Positions 7,886-16,215 of a stretch of 64,000 bases of DNA are shown here, one piece after another. The stretch is from Nocardioides lianchengensis (GTDB lineage Bacteria; Actinomycetota; Actinomycetes; Propionibacteriales; Nocardioidaceae). Location: contig NZ_FMZM01000005.1 of the NCBI RefSeq assembly GCF_900101465.1, positions 1-64,000 on the forward strand, given 5' to 3'. The position numbers and the translations under genes were made by a program. The notes beneath the pieces are model-generated. The model ran no database searches, had not been told where the DNA came from, and saw only the letters and a list, made by a program, of their open reading frames with translations. Positions within the stretch are counted from its first letter, which is position 1. Every line of letters starts with the position of its first letter.

Positions 7886-8614
7886 ATGCCAGCGACCGAG
7901 CGTCCGAGCGAGCGGCGCGGCGCCGCTCGCACCGCCGTGGTGTGGGAGGCCCTGCGGCCGGTCCTGGACGCCTCCAACGGCGGGCTCGACGTCCTCGACA
8001 TCGGCGGTGGGACCGGCGGGTTCGCGGTCCGGGTGGCCGAGCTCGGTCACCGGGTCGTCGTGGTCGACCCCAGTCCCGATGCCCTGGCCGCGCTGGACCG
8101 GCGGGCCCGGGAGCGTGGGGTGGAGGTCGCCGGCCAGCAGGGTGACCTGTCGAGCCTGCTCGACGTCACCGGCACCGCCGCGGCCGACGTGGTGCTGTGC
8201 CACGGCGTCCTCGAGGTGGTCGACGACCCGGCCGCCGCGCTCGCCACGCTCCGCGACGTCCTGCGTCCCGGCGGCACGCTCAGCCTCGTCGTCGCCCAGC
8301 GGCACGCCGCCGTGGTCGCGCGGGCCATGGCGGGCCACTTCCAGCAGGCCCTGGCCCTGCTCGACGACGCCTCGCCGTCCGGCCGGGCCGGGCGACGCTT
8401 CACCCACGACGAGCTGGTCGCCCTGCTCGCCGACGCCGGCTTCGCCGCCCCGCAGGTCCACGGCGTCCGGGTCTTCGCGGACCTGGTCCCCGGCTCCCTG
8501 CTGGAGCTCGAGCCCGGCGCCACCGCCGCGCTCGTCGAGCTCGAGCAGGCCGTCGCGCAGCGCCCCGAGTACCTCCCGCTCGCCACGCAGCTGCACGTCG
8601 TCGCGAACCGCTGA
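7886..8614 (+). CDS. SAM-dependent class I methyltransferase, SOS operon
   Basis: A 242-aa Rossmann-fold methyltransferase. Motif I is VLDIGGGTGGFAVRVAELG, followed by the ribose-binding acidic residue in VVVVDPSP, then QGDLSSL and VVLCHGVLEVVDDP (motif IV region) and LRPGGTLSLVV. Substrate is unknown. The frame is open back to a GTG at 7805, but that start is only 4 bp from the LexA box; the ATG at 7886 fits the family N terminus. It precedes dinB by 24 bp in one transcription unit. The association with a LexA box and dinB suggests a role in damage response, perhaps base or tRNA modification; this is inference. Confidence 0.8.
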   Translation: MPATERPSERRGAARTAVVWEALRPVLDASNGGLDVLDIGGGTGGFAVRVAELGHRVVVVDPSPDALAALDRRARERGVEVAGQQGDLSSLLDVTGTAAADVVLCHGVLEVVDDPAAALATLRDVLRPGGTLSLVVAQRHAAVVARAMAGHFQQALALLDDASPSGRAGRRFTHDELVALLADAGFAAPQVHGVRVFADLVPGSLLELEPGATAALVELEQAVAQRPEYLPLATQLHVVANR

Positions 8615-8638
8615 CCTCTGCCCTGATCGGGCCCGGCC

Positions 8639-9862
8639 GTGACGGCCGTGGTGACCCCGATCCTGCACGTCGACATGGACGCGTTCTACGCCTCCGTCGC
8701 CACGCGGGACCGACCCGAGCTCCGCGACCAGCCGGTGATCGTCGGGGGCGGTCACCGAGGCGTCGTGCTGTCGGCGAGCTACCAGGCCCGCGCGTTCGGC
8801 GTCCGCTCCGGCATGCCCGGCGCCCAGGCGCGGCGGCTGTGCCCGCAGGCGGTGACCCTCGCGCCGGACTTCGACGCCTTCTCGACCGTCTCGCGAGCCG
8901 TGATGGAGACCTTCCGGCGGGTCACGCCGCTGGTCGAGGTGGCCTCCCTCGACGAGGCCTTCCTCGACGTCGGCGGTGCGGTCCGCCGGTTGGGCCCGCC
9001 CGAGGCGATCGCCGAGCAGCTGCGGGCCCGGATCCACGACGAGCAGGGCATCACCTGCTCCGTCGGTCTCGCCGCGACCCGCTCGGTCGCCAAGCTGGCC
9101 AGCCGGAGAGCCAAGCCCGACGGCGTGCTGACCATCGCTCCCGACCAGGTGGTCGAGCAGCTGCACCCGCTCGACGTGGGCGAGTTGTACGGCGTCGGCG
9201 AGAGCACCCGCAGCGCGCTGCGCGCCCTGGGCCTGCACACGGTCGGCGACGTCGCCCGGATGCCCCTGGAGGTGCTCCAGCACCACCTCGGCCGCGCTTC
9301 CGGCGCCCACCTGATGGACCTCGCGCTGGGCACCGACCGCAGTGAGGTCGTGGCGCGCAACGCCGCGGGGTTCGGCCTCGGCGAGCCGGACCGGTCGATG
9401 GGCGCTCAGGAGACCTTCGGACGCGACTCGGCCGACCGGGGCTTCGTGCTCCGCCAGCTGCTGCGGCTGGCCGCCCGCGTGTGTCGGCGGATGCGCGGCG
9501 CCGGCAAGGTCGGCCGCACGGTCGCCATCACCGTCCGCTACGCCGACTTCCGCACCCTCAACCGCTCGCGCACCTTGCCCGAGCCCACCGACGTCACCCA
9601 GGAGGTCTACCGCACCGCCGTCGCCCTGTACGACGCCCTCGGCGCCCACCGCGACCGCCTGCGGCTGGTGGGCGTGCGGGTCGAAGGACTGGTCTCGCGG
9701 GCGGGCGTCCACCACCAGCTGGAGCTGGGTGAGCCCGACCACGGCTGGGCCGATGCGGACCGGGCCGTGGACCGCGCGGTGGCGCGTTTCGGGTCCGCGG
9801 TCGTGGGCCCGGCGAGCCTGCTGCGGCACGACCGGGGGACCCGTCGATCGGTCGCCGGATGA
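8639..9862 (+). CDS. dinB: DNA polymerase IV (Y family)
   Basis: A 407-aa translesion polymerase. The palm catalytic motifs are intact: HVDMDAFYASV at the N terminus (first Asp) and SLDEAFLDV near residue 103 (second Asp-Glu). GLAATRSVAKLASRRAKPDG and the helix-hairpin-helix region ELYGVGESTRSALRALGLHTVGD follow, then the little-finger domain. No obvious C-terminal beta-clamp peptide is seen. The GTG start at 8639 gives the family N terminus. It lies 24 bp after the methyltransferase and shares its LexA-controlled promoter at 7747-7800. Confidence 0.95.
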   Translation: MTAVVTPILHVDMDAFYASVATRDRPELRDQPVIVGGGHRGVVLSASYQARAFGVRSGMPGAQARRLCPQAVTLAPDFDAFSTVSRAVMETFRRVTPLVEVASLDEAFLDVGGAVRRLGPPEAIAEQLRARIHDEQGITCSVGLAATRSVAKLASRRAKPDGVLTIAPDQVVEQLHPLDVGELYGVGESTRSALRALGLHTVGDVARMPLEVLQHHLGRASGAHLMDLALGTDRSEVVARNAAGFGLGEPDRSMGAQETFGRDSADRGFVLRQLLRLAARVCRRMRGAGKVGRTVAITVRYADFRTLNRSRTLPEPTDVTQEVYRTAVALYDALGAHRDRLRLVGVRVEGLVSRAGVHHQLELGEPDHGWADADRAVDRAVARFGSAVVGPASLLRHDRGTRRSVAG

Positions 9863-9926
9863 CCGGAGCGGGAACCGCTCGGGAGCAAAATGTCGATGAC
9901 GGCTACCGTGTTCGTGAGGGCCTGCC

Positions 9927-9932
9927 TAGAAT
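9927..9932 (+). promoter_or_regulatory. -10 box of the DUF3040 gene
   Basis: TAGAAT stands 59 nt before the GTG start at 9992. With a later GGAGGA ribosome site (9982-9987) this gene has a conventional leader, unlike the leaderless genes nearby. Confidence 0.45.
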
Positions 9933-9991
9933 TGGTCCCACGCCAGGATCGGGGAGCCTGGCTGACGCGTTCGACCCCGTTGGAGGAACCG

Positions 9992-10435
9992 GTGCCACTC
10001 TCGGAAGAGGAGCTGCGACTGCTCGAGCAGATGGAGCGCGCCCTCGTCGAGGAGGATCCCAAGTTCGCCTCCACGCTGCGGGGCACCTCGCTGCGTCGGA
10101 CGGCCCGTCGCCGGGCGATCGCCGCGGGGGTCGTCTTCGTGCTCGGCATGGCCGTCCTGCTCGCCGGCGCGATGACCAACTGGATCGTCGGCATCGTCGG
10201 CTTCGTGATCATGCTCGGCTCGGCGATCATCGGCCTGAACGCCGTCCGCGGCCAGCAGGCCGCTGCCGCCGCCGACGCCGCCCGCACCTCCGGGCACCCC
10301 TCCCACGGCTTCACCGTCATCGAGGGCGGCCGCCGTCCCCGTGGCCGCTCCCTGCGGGCCCCCCGTTCCTCCGGCTCCTTCATGGAGCGCATGGAGGAGC
10401 GCTGGCGCCGTCGCCGCGAGTCCGGCGGGTTCTAG
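9992..10435 (+). CDS. DUF3040 membrane protein
   Basis: A 147-aa actinobacterial DUF3040 protein. The family signature PLSEEELRLLEQMERALVEEDPKFAS is at the very N terminus, which fixes the GTG at 9992, preceded by GGAGGA. Two transmembrane helices follow at about residues 45-63 and 67-88. The C-terminal tail is basic and ends with an Arg-rich helix (ERMEERWRRRRE). Function is unknown in the family. It follows dinB by 129 bp but has its own promoter. Confidence 0.85.
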   Translation: MPLSEEELRLLEQMERALVEEDPKFASTLRGTSLRRTARRRAIAAGVVFVLGMAVLLAGAMTNWIVGIVGFVIMLGSAIIGLNAVRGQQAAAAADAARTSGHPSHGFTVIEGGRRPRGRSLRAPRSSGSFMERMEERWRRRRESGGF

Positions 10436-10462
10436 CCGAGACGCGTCAGCGGATCGGCTGTC

Positions 10463-10514
10463 GGTGGTCGAGCGAGCCGTCCGGCTGAGGGACGAAGCCG
10501 GATCCGGCGTGTCG
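10463..10514 (+). repeat. Intergenic element copy 1
   Basis: A 52-bp element starting GGTGGTCGAGCGAGCC and ending CCGGCGTGTCG. It differs from copy 2 (10544-10595) at one position and shares both ends with the inverted element at 83-137. The 301-bp gap 10436-10736 holds only these elements and the hairpin at 10669-10700; no gene is seen in it. Confidence 0.8.
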
Positions 10515-10543
10515 GTCAGGGACGCGCCAGCGGCCCTGGCGTT

Positions 10544-10595
10544 GGTGGTCGAGCGAGCCGTCCGGCTGAGGAACGAAGCCGGATCCGGCGTGTCG
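10544..10595 (+). repeat. Intergenic element copy 2
   Basis: This is a second copy of the element at 10463-10514, 81 bp downstream in the same orientation, with one mismatch. It lies between two converging genes. Confidence 0.8.
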
Positions 10596-10668
10596 AGACC
10601 CATCCTGTTCTCGCGAGCCGACGACCCGGCGACGGCGACCAGCCGAGCGGCTGACTAACCGGAGCGCC

Positions 10669-10700
10669 GCCGAGTCGGCGCGAGTTCGCGCCGACTCGGC
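10669..10700. terminator. Hairpin in the convergent gap, probable bidirectional terminator
   Basis: GCCGAGTCGGCGCG (10669-10682) and its exact complement (10687-10700) form a 14-bp stem with an AGTT loop. A further copy of GCGCCGACTCGG follows at 10710-10721. It sits 37 bp beyond the stop of the leftward transglutaminase gene and between converging genes, so a terminator role is likely although no U-tract follows. Confidence 0.55.
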
Positions 10701-10736
10701 CCTCGACTCGCGCCGACTCGGCGCAAGCGGGGACGA

Positions 10737-13136
10737 TCAGCCTGCGTGGTCGACGACACCGCCGTGCACCGACTCGGCCGGTCGGGAGGTTCCGGGCCGC
10801 CGCGAGTCGGCGGCAGGGGAGCCGAGGAGCGACCGCGGCCACCAGTCGGCGCGTCGTACCGCCCGCGGGGTGGCGCCGGCCCGCAGGCCGGCGATGCTCG
10901 CCACGAGGTCCTCGCGCAGGAGGCCGGCCTCGCCCGCCCCACTGCGGGCGTAGCGCGACCGCTCGAGCGCGATCACGATCCGGTCCAGGGAGCTGGCCGG
11001 GCCGGGGGCCACGTGCCGGCCGTGCGCCGGGCGCTCCGCGGCGGGTCCCTCGTCGGCGGGGTCACCGAGGAAGCCGACCAGGTGCTCGCGGGTCTCGCGC
11101 GGCGATCGCTGGGCCGGCCACGGCACGCCGAGGTCGACGGCGCTGTCGCGCAGCTCGGCCCACACGGTCTCCGGGTCCCCGTCGAGGCGCCGGGTGCGCC
11201 GGGCGCGACGGAGGGTCCGGGGCAGGGTGAGGAGTCCGGCGAGGAGCAGGGCGCCCACGACGCCGCCGCCCACGGGCAGCCACGGGAACCCGCCGCCGGC
11301 GTCGTCACCGCTCGAGGCGCGGGGGTCCGCTGAGGCGGTGGGGCTGGCGCTCTCCGACTGGCCACGGCTGGGCCGGTCGTCGGGGTTCGAGGCAGTGGCG
11401 CTGGGCGTGGGGATCGGCGCCGCGTTGCCGACCTCGATGTCGGTGTACGACGGGACGCCGCTGGCCCGGCCGGCCGGGGTGGGCTCGAAGGCCACCCACC
11501 CGGAGCCGGGGATGAAGATCTCGGGCCAGGCGTGCAGGTCGAACGAGCTGTACTGGTAGGTCGAGCGGCTCACCCGCTCGGGGCTGAGGAACCCGACCGC
11601 CACCCGGGCGGGGATGCCGATCTCACGGGCCATGACGGCCATCGCGGAGGCGAACTGCTCGCAGTAGCCGACCCGGTCGGTGAGGAACGCCTCGAGGTCG
11701 TCGGCGCCGTTGCCGAGGTCGACGTCGAGGGAGTACCTGAAGCCGCCGCCGTCGCGGAACCACTGCTGCAGGGCGACGGCCCGCTCGAAGGGGGAGGTGG
11801 CGTTCTCGGTGACGGCCAGCGCCAGGTCGCGGGCCATCGGGGTGAGGTCGTCCGGCACGCTGGTGAACTCGGATCCGACCAGACCCGCGGAGGGCGGGGC
11901 GGCGGCCATGTCCGCGGCGTCGAGCTCGAGGTCGACCGAGGTCAGGTCGTAGCTCAGCCCCGCGGTGTCGAGGTCCTCGTCGCCGGCGATGAAGTCCATC
12001 GTCGCGTCGTCGTAGCGCCAGTCGCCCTCGGCCGTGATCGCACTGATCGGGGCCTGGGTGGGCAGCCAGCTGGACCGGAACGCGGATCCGACGGAGATGG
12101 AGTAGTCGTGCTCGACGCGCGGCACGGTGTCGTCGACCCCGAGCAGCGGGGGCATCGCGCCGTCGGGCAGCTGGTCGGTCGGGATGGACCGGTCGCCCGA
12201 CGTCCACTCCTCGTCGCTGAACCGGTTGAGCACCGAGATCCGCAGGTACGACGGAGTCGGGTCGTCGGTCGTCACCCGGAGCAGGTCGAGGTCGACGTCG
12301 CGCTTGAGATCGCGGCGCAGGTCGGTCATCGGGTTCTCGAGGGTGATCTCGTCGTCGCCCCCGGAGCCGGGACCGAAGTCGAACAGGTGCAGGTCGAGGG
12401 TGGGGATGGCGAGCGGCACCACGATGGCCAGGGCGGTCGCGACCCCGCCGATGGCGCCGGCGCTCGCGCGAGCGGCCCCGGTGCGCACGGTGAACGTGCT
12501 CGGGTCGGTGATGGTCGGGTCGGTGCCGAGCGGGCGGCCCCAGCGAGCGATCTGCTCGTTCTCGTGCAGAAAGAGCAGGGCGAGGAACCCAGCGGCGCAC
12601 AGGGCGAAGATCCACCACGACAGGCCGTCGTCGAGCATGCTCACCGGCACGGTGAAGACCGCGAGCAGCGGCAGCCCGGCCAGCGGCACCCGGCGCAGGG
12701 TGCCCGCGATCAGGTCGACCAGGAGCAGGCAGGCCAGCCCACCCGCGATCAGCAGCGGGTCGATCGGCGAGACGCGCTGCGGGACCGGCGGGGCGTACTG
12801 GTTGGCGCTCGCCCCGGCGTCGGAGAAGACGTCGATCAGCTCGGCGTACGACGCGCCGAGCGGCACGGGCGACCCGACGAGGATCCAGCAGGCCGCCGCT
12901 GCGGAGAGCAGGACCTGGAGGGGGAACAGGAGGGCGCCGGGCACCCGGTACCAGCGGCCCAGGGCACCGCTGGCGGCGACCACGGCGGCGAGCAGGAGCA
13001 ACGGCCGGAGGTAGCCGGCCGAGTCCTCGGCGAAGCCGCGCCACGAGAGCATCGCGACCCACGTGGTCGCGGCCGCCACCGCGGCGGTGAGCAGCGACGC
13101 GGTCAGGGCGGAGGCGGTGCGGGGAGCGCGGCTCAT
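10737..13136 (-). CDS. TgpA-type membrane transglutaminase-like protein
   Basis: A 799-aa membrane protein: about six N-terminal transmembrane helices (residues 10-210), a large extracytoplasmic region with a transglutaminase-like cysteine protease domain, one more helix near residue 625 and a cytoplasmic DUF4129-like tail. Catalytic residues fit the family: Cys in RVGYCEQFASAMAVMAREIGIPARV (about 488) and His in SFDLHAW (about 535), with WVAFEPTP downstream. A Ser/Pro-rich linker precedes the last helix. ATG at 13136 overlaps the DUF58 stop (ATGA), so it is the last gene of the leftward MoxR-DUF58-transglutaminase operon. The substrate is unknown. Confidence 0.85.
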   Translation of the reverse strand: MSRAPRTASALTASLLTAAVAAATTWVAMLSWRGFAEDSAGYLRPLLLLAAVVAASGALGRWYRVPGALLFPLQVLLSAAAACWILVGSPVPLGASYAELIDVFSDAGASANQYAPPVPQRVSPIDPLLIAGGLACLLLVDLIAGTLRRVPLAGLPLLAVFTVPVSMLDDGLSWWIFALCAAGFLALLFLHENEQIARWGRPLGTDPTITDPSTFTVRTGAARASAGAIGGVATALAIVVPLAIPTLDLHLFDFGPGSGGDDEITLENPMTDLRRDLKRDVDLDLLRVTTDDPTPSYLRISVLNRFSDEEWTSGDRSIPTDQLPDGAMPPLLGVDDTVPRVEHDYSISVGSAFRSSWLPTQAPISAITAEGDWRYDDATMDFIAGDEDLDTAGLSYDLTSVDLELDAADMAAAPPSAGLVGSEFTSVPDDLTPMARDLALAVTENATSPFERAVALQQWFRDGGGFRYSLDVDLGNGADDLEAFLTDRVGYCEQFASAMAVMAREIGIPARVAVGFLSPERVSRSTYQYSSFDLHAWPEIFIPGSGWVAFEPTPAGRASGVPSYTDIEVGNAAPIPTPSATASNPDDRPSRGQSESASPTASADPRASSGDDAGGGFPWLPVGGGVVGALLLAGLLTLPRTLRRARRTRRLDGDPETVWAELRDSAVDLGVPWPAQRSPRETREHLVGFLGDPADEGPAAERPAHGRHVAPGPASSLDRIVIALERSRYARSGAGEAGLLREDLVASIAGLRAGATPRAVRRADWWPRSLLGSPAADSRRPGTSRPAESVHGGVVDHAG

Positions 13137-14392
13137 CGGCTGCCCGCCCGGTCGGGGGCCCGCGTGCTGCGCCGGGCGAGCTCCTGCCAGGCCGTCTCCA
13201 GCCGGTCGCGCGGGCCGAGCGGCACCGCCCGCCAGCCCTGCTGGGCCAGGACCGGGGTGGCGCCGCCGGTGCTCGCGGCCGGCGAGGTCCATGCCTCCAC
13301 GTCGAGGGCGACGGCGAGCGCGGAGCCGGTGTGGTGCTGCATCCGACGCAGCACCGGCATGTCGAAGCCCTCGACCGCGCCCAGGACGGCGACGGTCAGA
13401 CCGCCGTGGGACTGCTCGGTGAGCCAGCCGGTGTCGAGCTGGGGTGCCTGCACCGCCTCGACGACGGCGAGCGCCTCCAGCAGGGCCGCGCCGTTGAGGT
13501 CGGCGTCGCGCAGGTGCCAGGCCGAGCCGCGCTCCTCGCCGGCCGCGGTGACCAGGCGGACCGTGAAGCCGCGCTGGCTGAGGTGCAGAGCGATCGATGC
13601 AGCCGCGGAGACCGCGGCCTCCAGCGAGGAGGCGATGCCCTGGCCACGGTGGGCGCGCAGCCGGTTGTCGAGGAAGAGGGTCGCTCGCGACTGCCAGGGC
13701 TGCTCCTCGCGGCGCACCATGAGCTCGCCCATCCGCGCCGAGCTGCGCCAGTGCACGCGGCGCAGGTCGTCGCCGCGGCGGTACTCCCGCACGGTGACGT
13801 CCTCGGCGGACCCGGTCGCGAACGCGCGGGGCCGGTTGTCGCCGGACCCGGTCCAGGCGCCGCCCAGGGGGATCGTCGGCAGCGGGACCGTGCGCGGCGT
13901 GACGGTCAGCGGCACGGTGGTGCGGAACGCGCGGCCCAGCTCGACGAAGCCGAACGGGTCGCCGACCCGCACCGTCATCGGGCCGATCTCGAAGCGGCCC
14001 CGGACGTCGGAGCGGACCTGGTAGGTGACGTGCCGCCGCCAGCCGTGGCCGATGCCCTCCAGTACGAACCGGGGCCGGGTGCCGAGCACGTACGGCACGT
14101 GGTCCTCGAGCAGCAGCACCCCGCTGGGGGTGCGCCCCTCGTTGGTGAGGGTCAGGTTGACCCGGGCCGGCTGGCCGGCCGCGACCAGCTGCGGGCTCAC
14201 GGTCCGCACGAGGGCCAGCCGGTAGCGGCTGCGTCCGAGGACGACGGCGGTGACGAGGGGGAGGGCGAGCACCAGCACCCCGACCCGGGTGAGCGCCGGC
14301 TGCCCGAGGACGACGGCGCAGACGACCGCGGTGGTGCCGGCGGCCAGGAAGGCCCGGCCGCGGACGGTGAGCCCGGCGAGTGCCTCGCGCAC
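13133..14392 (-). CDS. DUF58 domain protein
   Basis: A 419-aa protein with two N-terminal transmembrane helices (about residues 12-45), a beta-rich region, and the DUF58 signature RAFATGSAEDVTVREYRRGDDLRRVHWRSSARMGELMVRREEQPW around residues 190-235, followed by a von Willebrand A-like fold (FLDNRLRAH). These proteins pair with MoxR AAA ATPases. It starts with GTG 3 nt after the MoxR stop and overlaps the transglutaminase start by 4 nt. The role of the triad (complex assembly or envelope processing) is inferred from the family. Confidence 0.88.
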   Translation of the reverse strand: MREALAGLTVRGRAFLAAGTTAVVCAVVLGQPALTRVGVLVLALPLVTAVVLGRSRYRLALVRTVSPQLVAAGQPARVNLTLTNEGRTPSGVLLLEDHVPYVLGTRPRFVLEGIGHGWRRHVTYQVRSDVRGRFEIGPMTVRVGDPFGFVELGRAFRTTVPLTVTPRTVPLPTIPLGGAWTGSGDNRPRAFATGSAEDVTVREYRRGDDLRRVHWRSSARMGELMVRREEQPWQSRATLFLDNRLRAHRGQGIASSLEAAVSAAASIALHLSQRGFTVRLVTAAGEERGSAWHLRDADLNGAALLEALAVVEAVQAPQLDTGWLTEQSHGGLTVAVLGAVEGFDMPVLRRMQHHTGSALAVALDVEAWTSPAASTGGATPVLAQQGWRAVPLGPRDRLETAWQELARRSTRAPDRAGSR

Positions 14393-14395
14393 CGG

Positions 14396-15379
14396 CTAGA
14401 CCTGGCTCGGCCGCGCGTCCGGGACCGGTACGCCGGCGACCAGCCCGTCGAGGATCGTGCCCGTGGACCGCCCGCTCATCGCGGCCTCGACGCTGGGCAG
14501 CAGCCGGTGCGCGAGCACCGGGCGGGCCAGGCCGCGCACGTCGTCGGGGAGCACGAAGTCGCGTCCGTGTATGGCGGCGTACGCCTTCGCCGCGCGCACG
14601 AGGTGCAGCGTCGCCCGCGGCGACGCGCCCAGGGTCAGCTCGTCGGTACGACGGGTCGCTGCGGCCAGCGCGACGACGTACCGCTGCACGGCCTCGGACA
14701 CGTGCACCTGGCCGACGATGGCGGTGAGCTTGCGGATCTCGGCGGCGTCGGTCACCGGCTCCAGGTCGTCGAGCGGGTTCGCGGAGGTGTGGCTCGCGAT
14801 CATCGCGATCTCGGCCGCCTCGACCGGGTAGCCGACCGAGACCCGGCACATGAACCGGTCGCGCTGGGCCTCGGGCAGCGCGTACGTGCCCTCCATCTCG
14901 ACCGGGTTCTGGGTCGCGATGACCATGAACGGCGTCTCGAGCGTGTACGTCGCGTTGTCGACCGTGACCTGACGCTCCTCCATGCACTCCAGGAGCGCGG
15001 ACTGCGTCTTGGGCGAGGCCCGGTTGATCTCGTCGCCGACCACGATGTTGGCGAAGACGCCGCCGGGGCGGAACTCGAACTGCCGGGTGTCCTGGTTGAA
15101 CACCGAGACGCCGGTGACGTCGGAGGGCAGCAGGTCCGGGGTGAACTGGATCCGACGGACCGTCGAGTCGATGCTCCGGGCCAGTGCCTTGCTGAGCATC
15201 GTCTTGCCGACACCCGGCACGTCCTCGATGAGGAGGTGCCCCTCGGCGAGCAGCACCACGAGTGCTGAGCTCACCACGTCGGGCTTGCCCTCGATGACGG
15301 ACTCGATGTTGCCCCGGATCCGCCCGACCACGTGGGCCAGCGTCTCCAGGTCGGCTCCTGCTGCAGTCGGCGTACTCAC
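14396..15379 (-). CDS. MoxR-type AAA ATPase
   Basis: A 327-aa AAA+ ATPase. Walker A is EDVPGVGKTMLSKALA (about residue 50); the Walker B and sensor regions are VVGDEINRASPKTQSALLECMEERQVT and VIATQNPVEMEGTYALPEAQRDRFM, all MoxR hallmarks. The frame is open much further upstream, but the GTG at 15379 matches the family N terminus and follows GAAGGA. It is the first gene of the MoxR-DUF58-transglutaminase operon and is divergent from mraZ across 381 bp. Confidence 0.9.
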   Translation of the reverse strand: MSTPTAAGADLETLAHVVGRIRGNIESVIEGKPDVVSSALVVLLAEGHLLIEDVPGVGKTMLSKALARSIDSTVRRIQFTPDLLPSDVTGVSVFNQDTRQFEFRPGGVFANIVVGDEINRASPKTQSALLECMEERQVTVDNATYTLETPFMVIATQNPVEMEGTYALPEAQRDRFMCRVSVGYPVEAAEIAMIASHTSANPLDDLEPVTDAAEIRKLTAIVGQVHVSEAVQRYVVALAAATRRTDELTLGASPRATLHLVRAAKAYAAIHGRDFVLPDDVRGLARPVLAHRLLPSVEAAMSGRSTGTILDGLVAGVPVPDARPSQV

Positions 15380-15687
15380 GCTCGATCGATCCTTCCCCGT
15401 CCGTCCCCACCTCGGTCCCTCAACCGTAGGGCGTGCGCGCAACTTACGCGGTGCGGTCCGTCCACACGTGACCTTCCTACGACTCGCGAGGGGTCGGTTC
15501 GGTTGCCCCACCCGTCCTCCACCCACGCCCCACCTGAGCCTTGGTTTCCCCCACCACGCCCCACCACCGGCCCGCGGAGGGCCGTCGTACCGCTCTGACC
15601 TGGGCAGACGAGCGGGAGCGGGGGAGTGGGGCGATCGGGTGGATCGGGGCGAACGGCCCGGAAACGGGCGCGCGGACACGCTCGATG
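15380..15687. other. Divergent intergenic region between moxR and mraZ
   Basis: Together with 15688-15760 this 381-bp gap holds no convincing gene; short frames on both strands lack family matches. The half near 15380-15430 would hold the moxR promoter. The right end carries the mraZ promoter and operator listed separately, plus looser GTGGGG and GGGTGG words at 15625-15645 that may extend the MraZ-binding array. Confidence 0.5.
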
Positions 15688-15735
15688 TGGTTGACGGTGG
15701 AGCAATGTGGGGTAATGTGGAGCGAAGTGGGGGAA
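15688..15735 (+). promoter_or_regulatory. mraZ promoter overlapped by a 10-bp-spaced MraZ operator
   Basis: The trinucleotide TGG recurs at exactly 10-bp steps (15688, 15698, 15708, 15718, 15728), mostly as GTGG followed by GG or AG. MraZ proteins bind direct TGGG-type repeats spaced about one helical turn. The array covers a promoter: TTGACG (15691-15696), 16 nt, TAATGT (15713-15718). This fits autorepression of the dcw operon by MraZ. Confidence 0.65.
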
Positions 15736-15760
15736 GAGGGAATCGACATGGAGGTGCCGG

Positions 15761-16186
15761 GTGTTCCTGGGCACGTTCACGCCGAAGCTCGATGACAAGG
15801 GCCGCCTCTTCCTTCCCGCGAAGTTCAGGGACCGACTCGGAGAGGGGCTCGTGGTGACGCAGGGTCAGGAGAACTGCCTGGTCGTGTGGCCCACGGACGT
15901 CTTCATGGAGGAGGCCACCCGGGCTCGGGCCACGCCGATGACCGTGCGGAGCGCGCGTGAGTACGCGCGGGTCCTCTTCGCGGGCGCCGACGAGGGCGCG
16001 CTCGACAAGCAGGGCCGGATCGGCATCCCCGCGAACCTGCGGGAGTACGCCGGCCTCGACAAGGACGTGGTCGTGATCGGCGTCATGGACCGGATCGAGA
16101 TCTGGGACCCCGCCCGCTGGCGGGAGTTCTCCACCGGAGCCCAGCAGAAGTTCGCCGAGCTCGACGAGGAGCCCAGCACCACCTAG
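15761..16186 (+). CDS. mraZ: Transcriptional regulator MraZ
   Basis: A 141-aa protein with two AbrB-like/MraZ halves. The first contains FLGTFTPKLDDKGRLFLPAKFRD and the second LDKQGRIGIPANLREYAGLDKDVVVIGVMDRIEIWD. MraZ forms ring oligomers that bind repeated operators and repress the dcw cluster. The GTG at 15761 follows GGAGGTG. It is the first gene of the cluster; a 10-bp-periodic operator lies over its promoter. Length is typical. Confidence 0.95.
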   Translation: MFLGTFTPKLDDKGRLFLPAKFRDRLGEGLVVTQGQENCLVVWPTDVFMEEATRARATPMTVRSAREYARVLFAGADEGALDKQGRIGIPANLREYAGLDKDVVVIGVMDRIEIWDPARWREFSTGAQQKFAELDEEPSTT

Positions 16187-16215
16187 CTCCACCGCACACA
16201 GCAGCACAACGGACG

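Noticed and set aside
11532..14024. Long plus-strand open frame opposite the transglutaminase and DUF58 genes
   Set aside because: Low-complexity Arg/Gly/Glu translation with no family match, fully antisense to two well-supported genes; high GC removes stops in the opposite frame.
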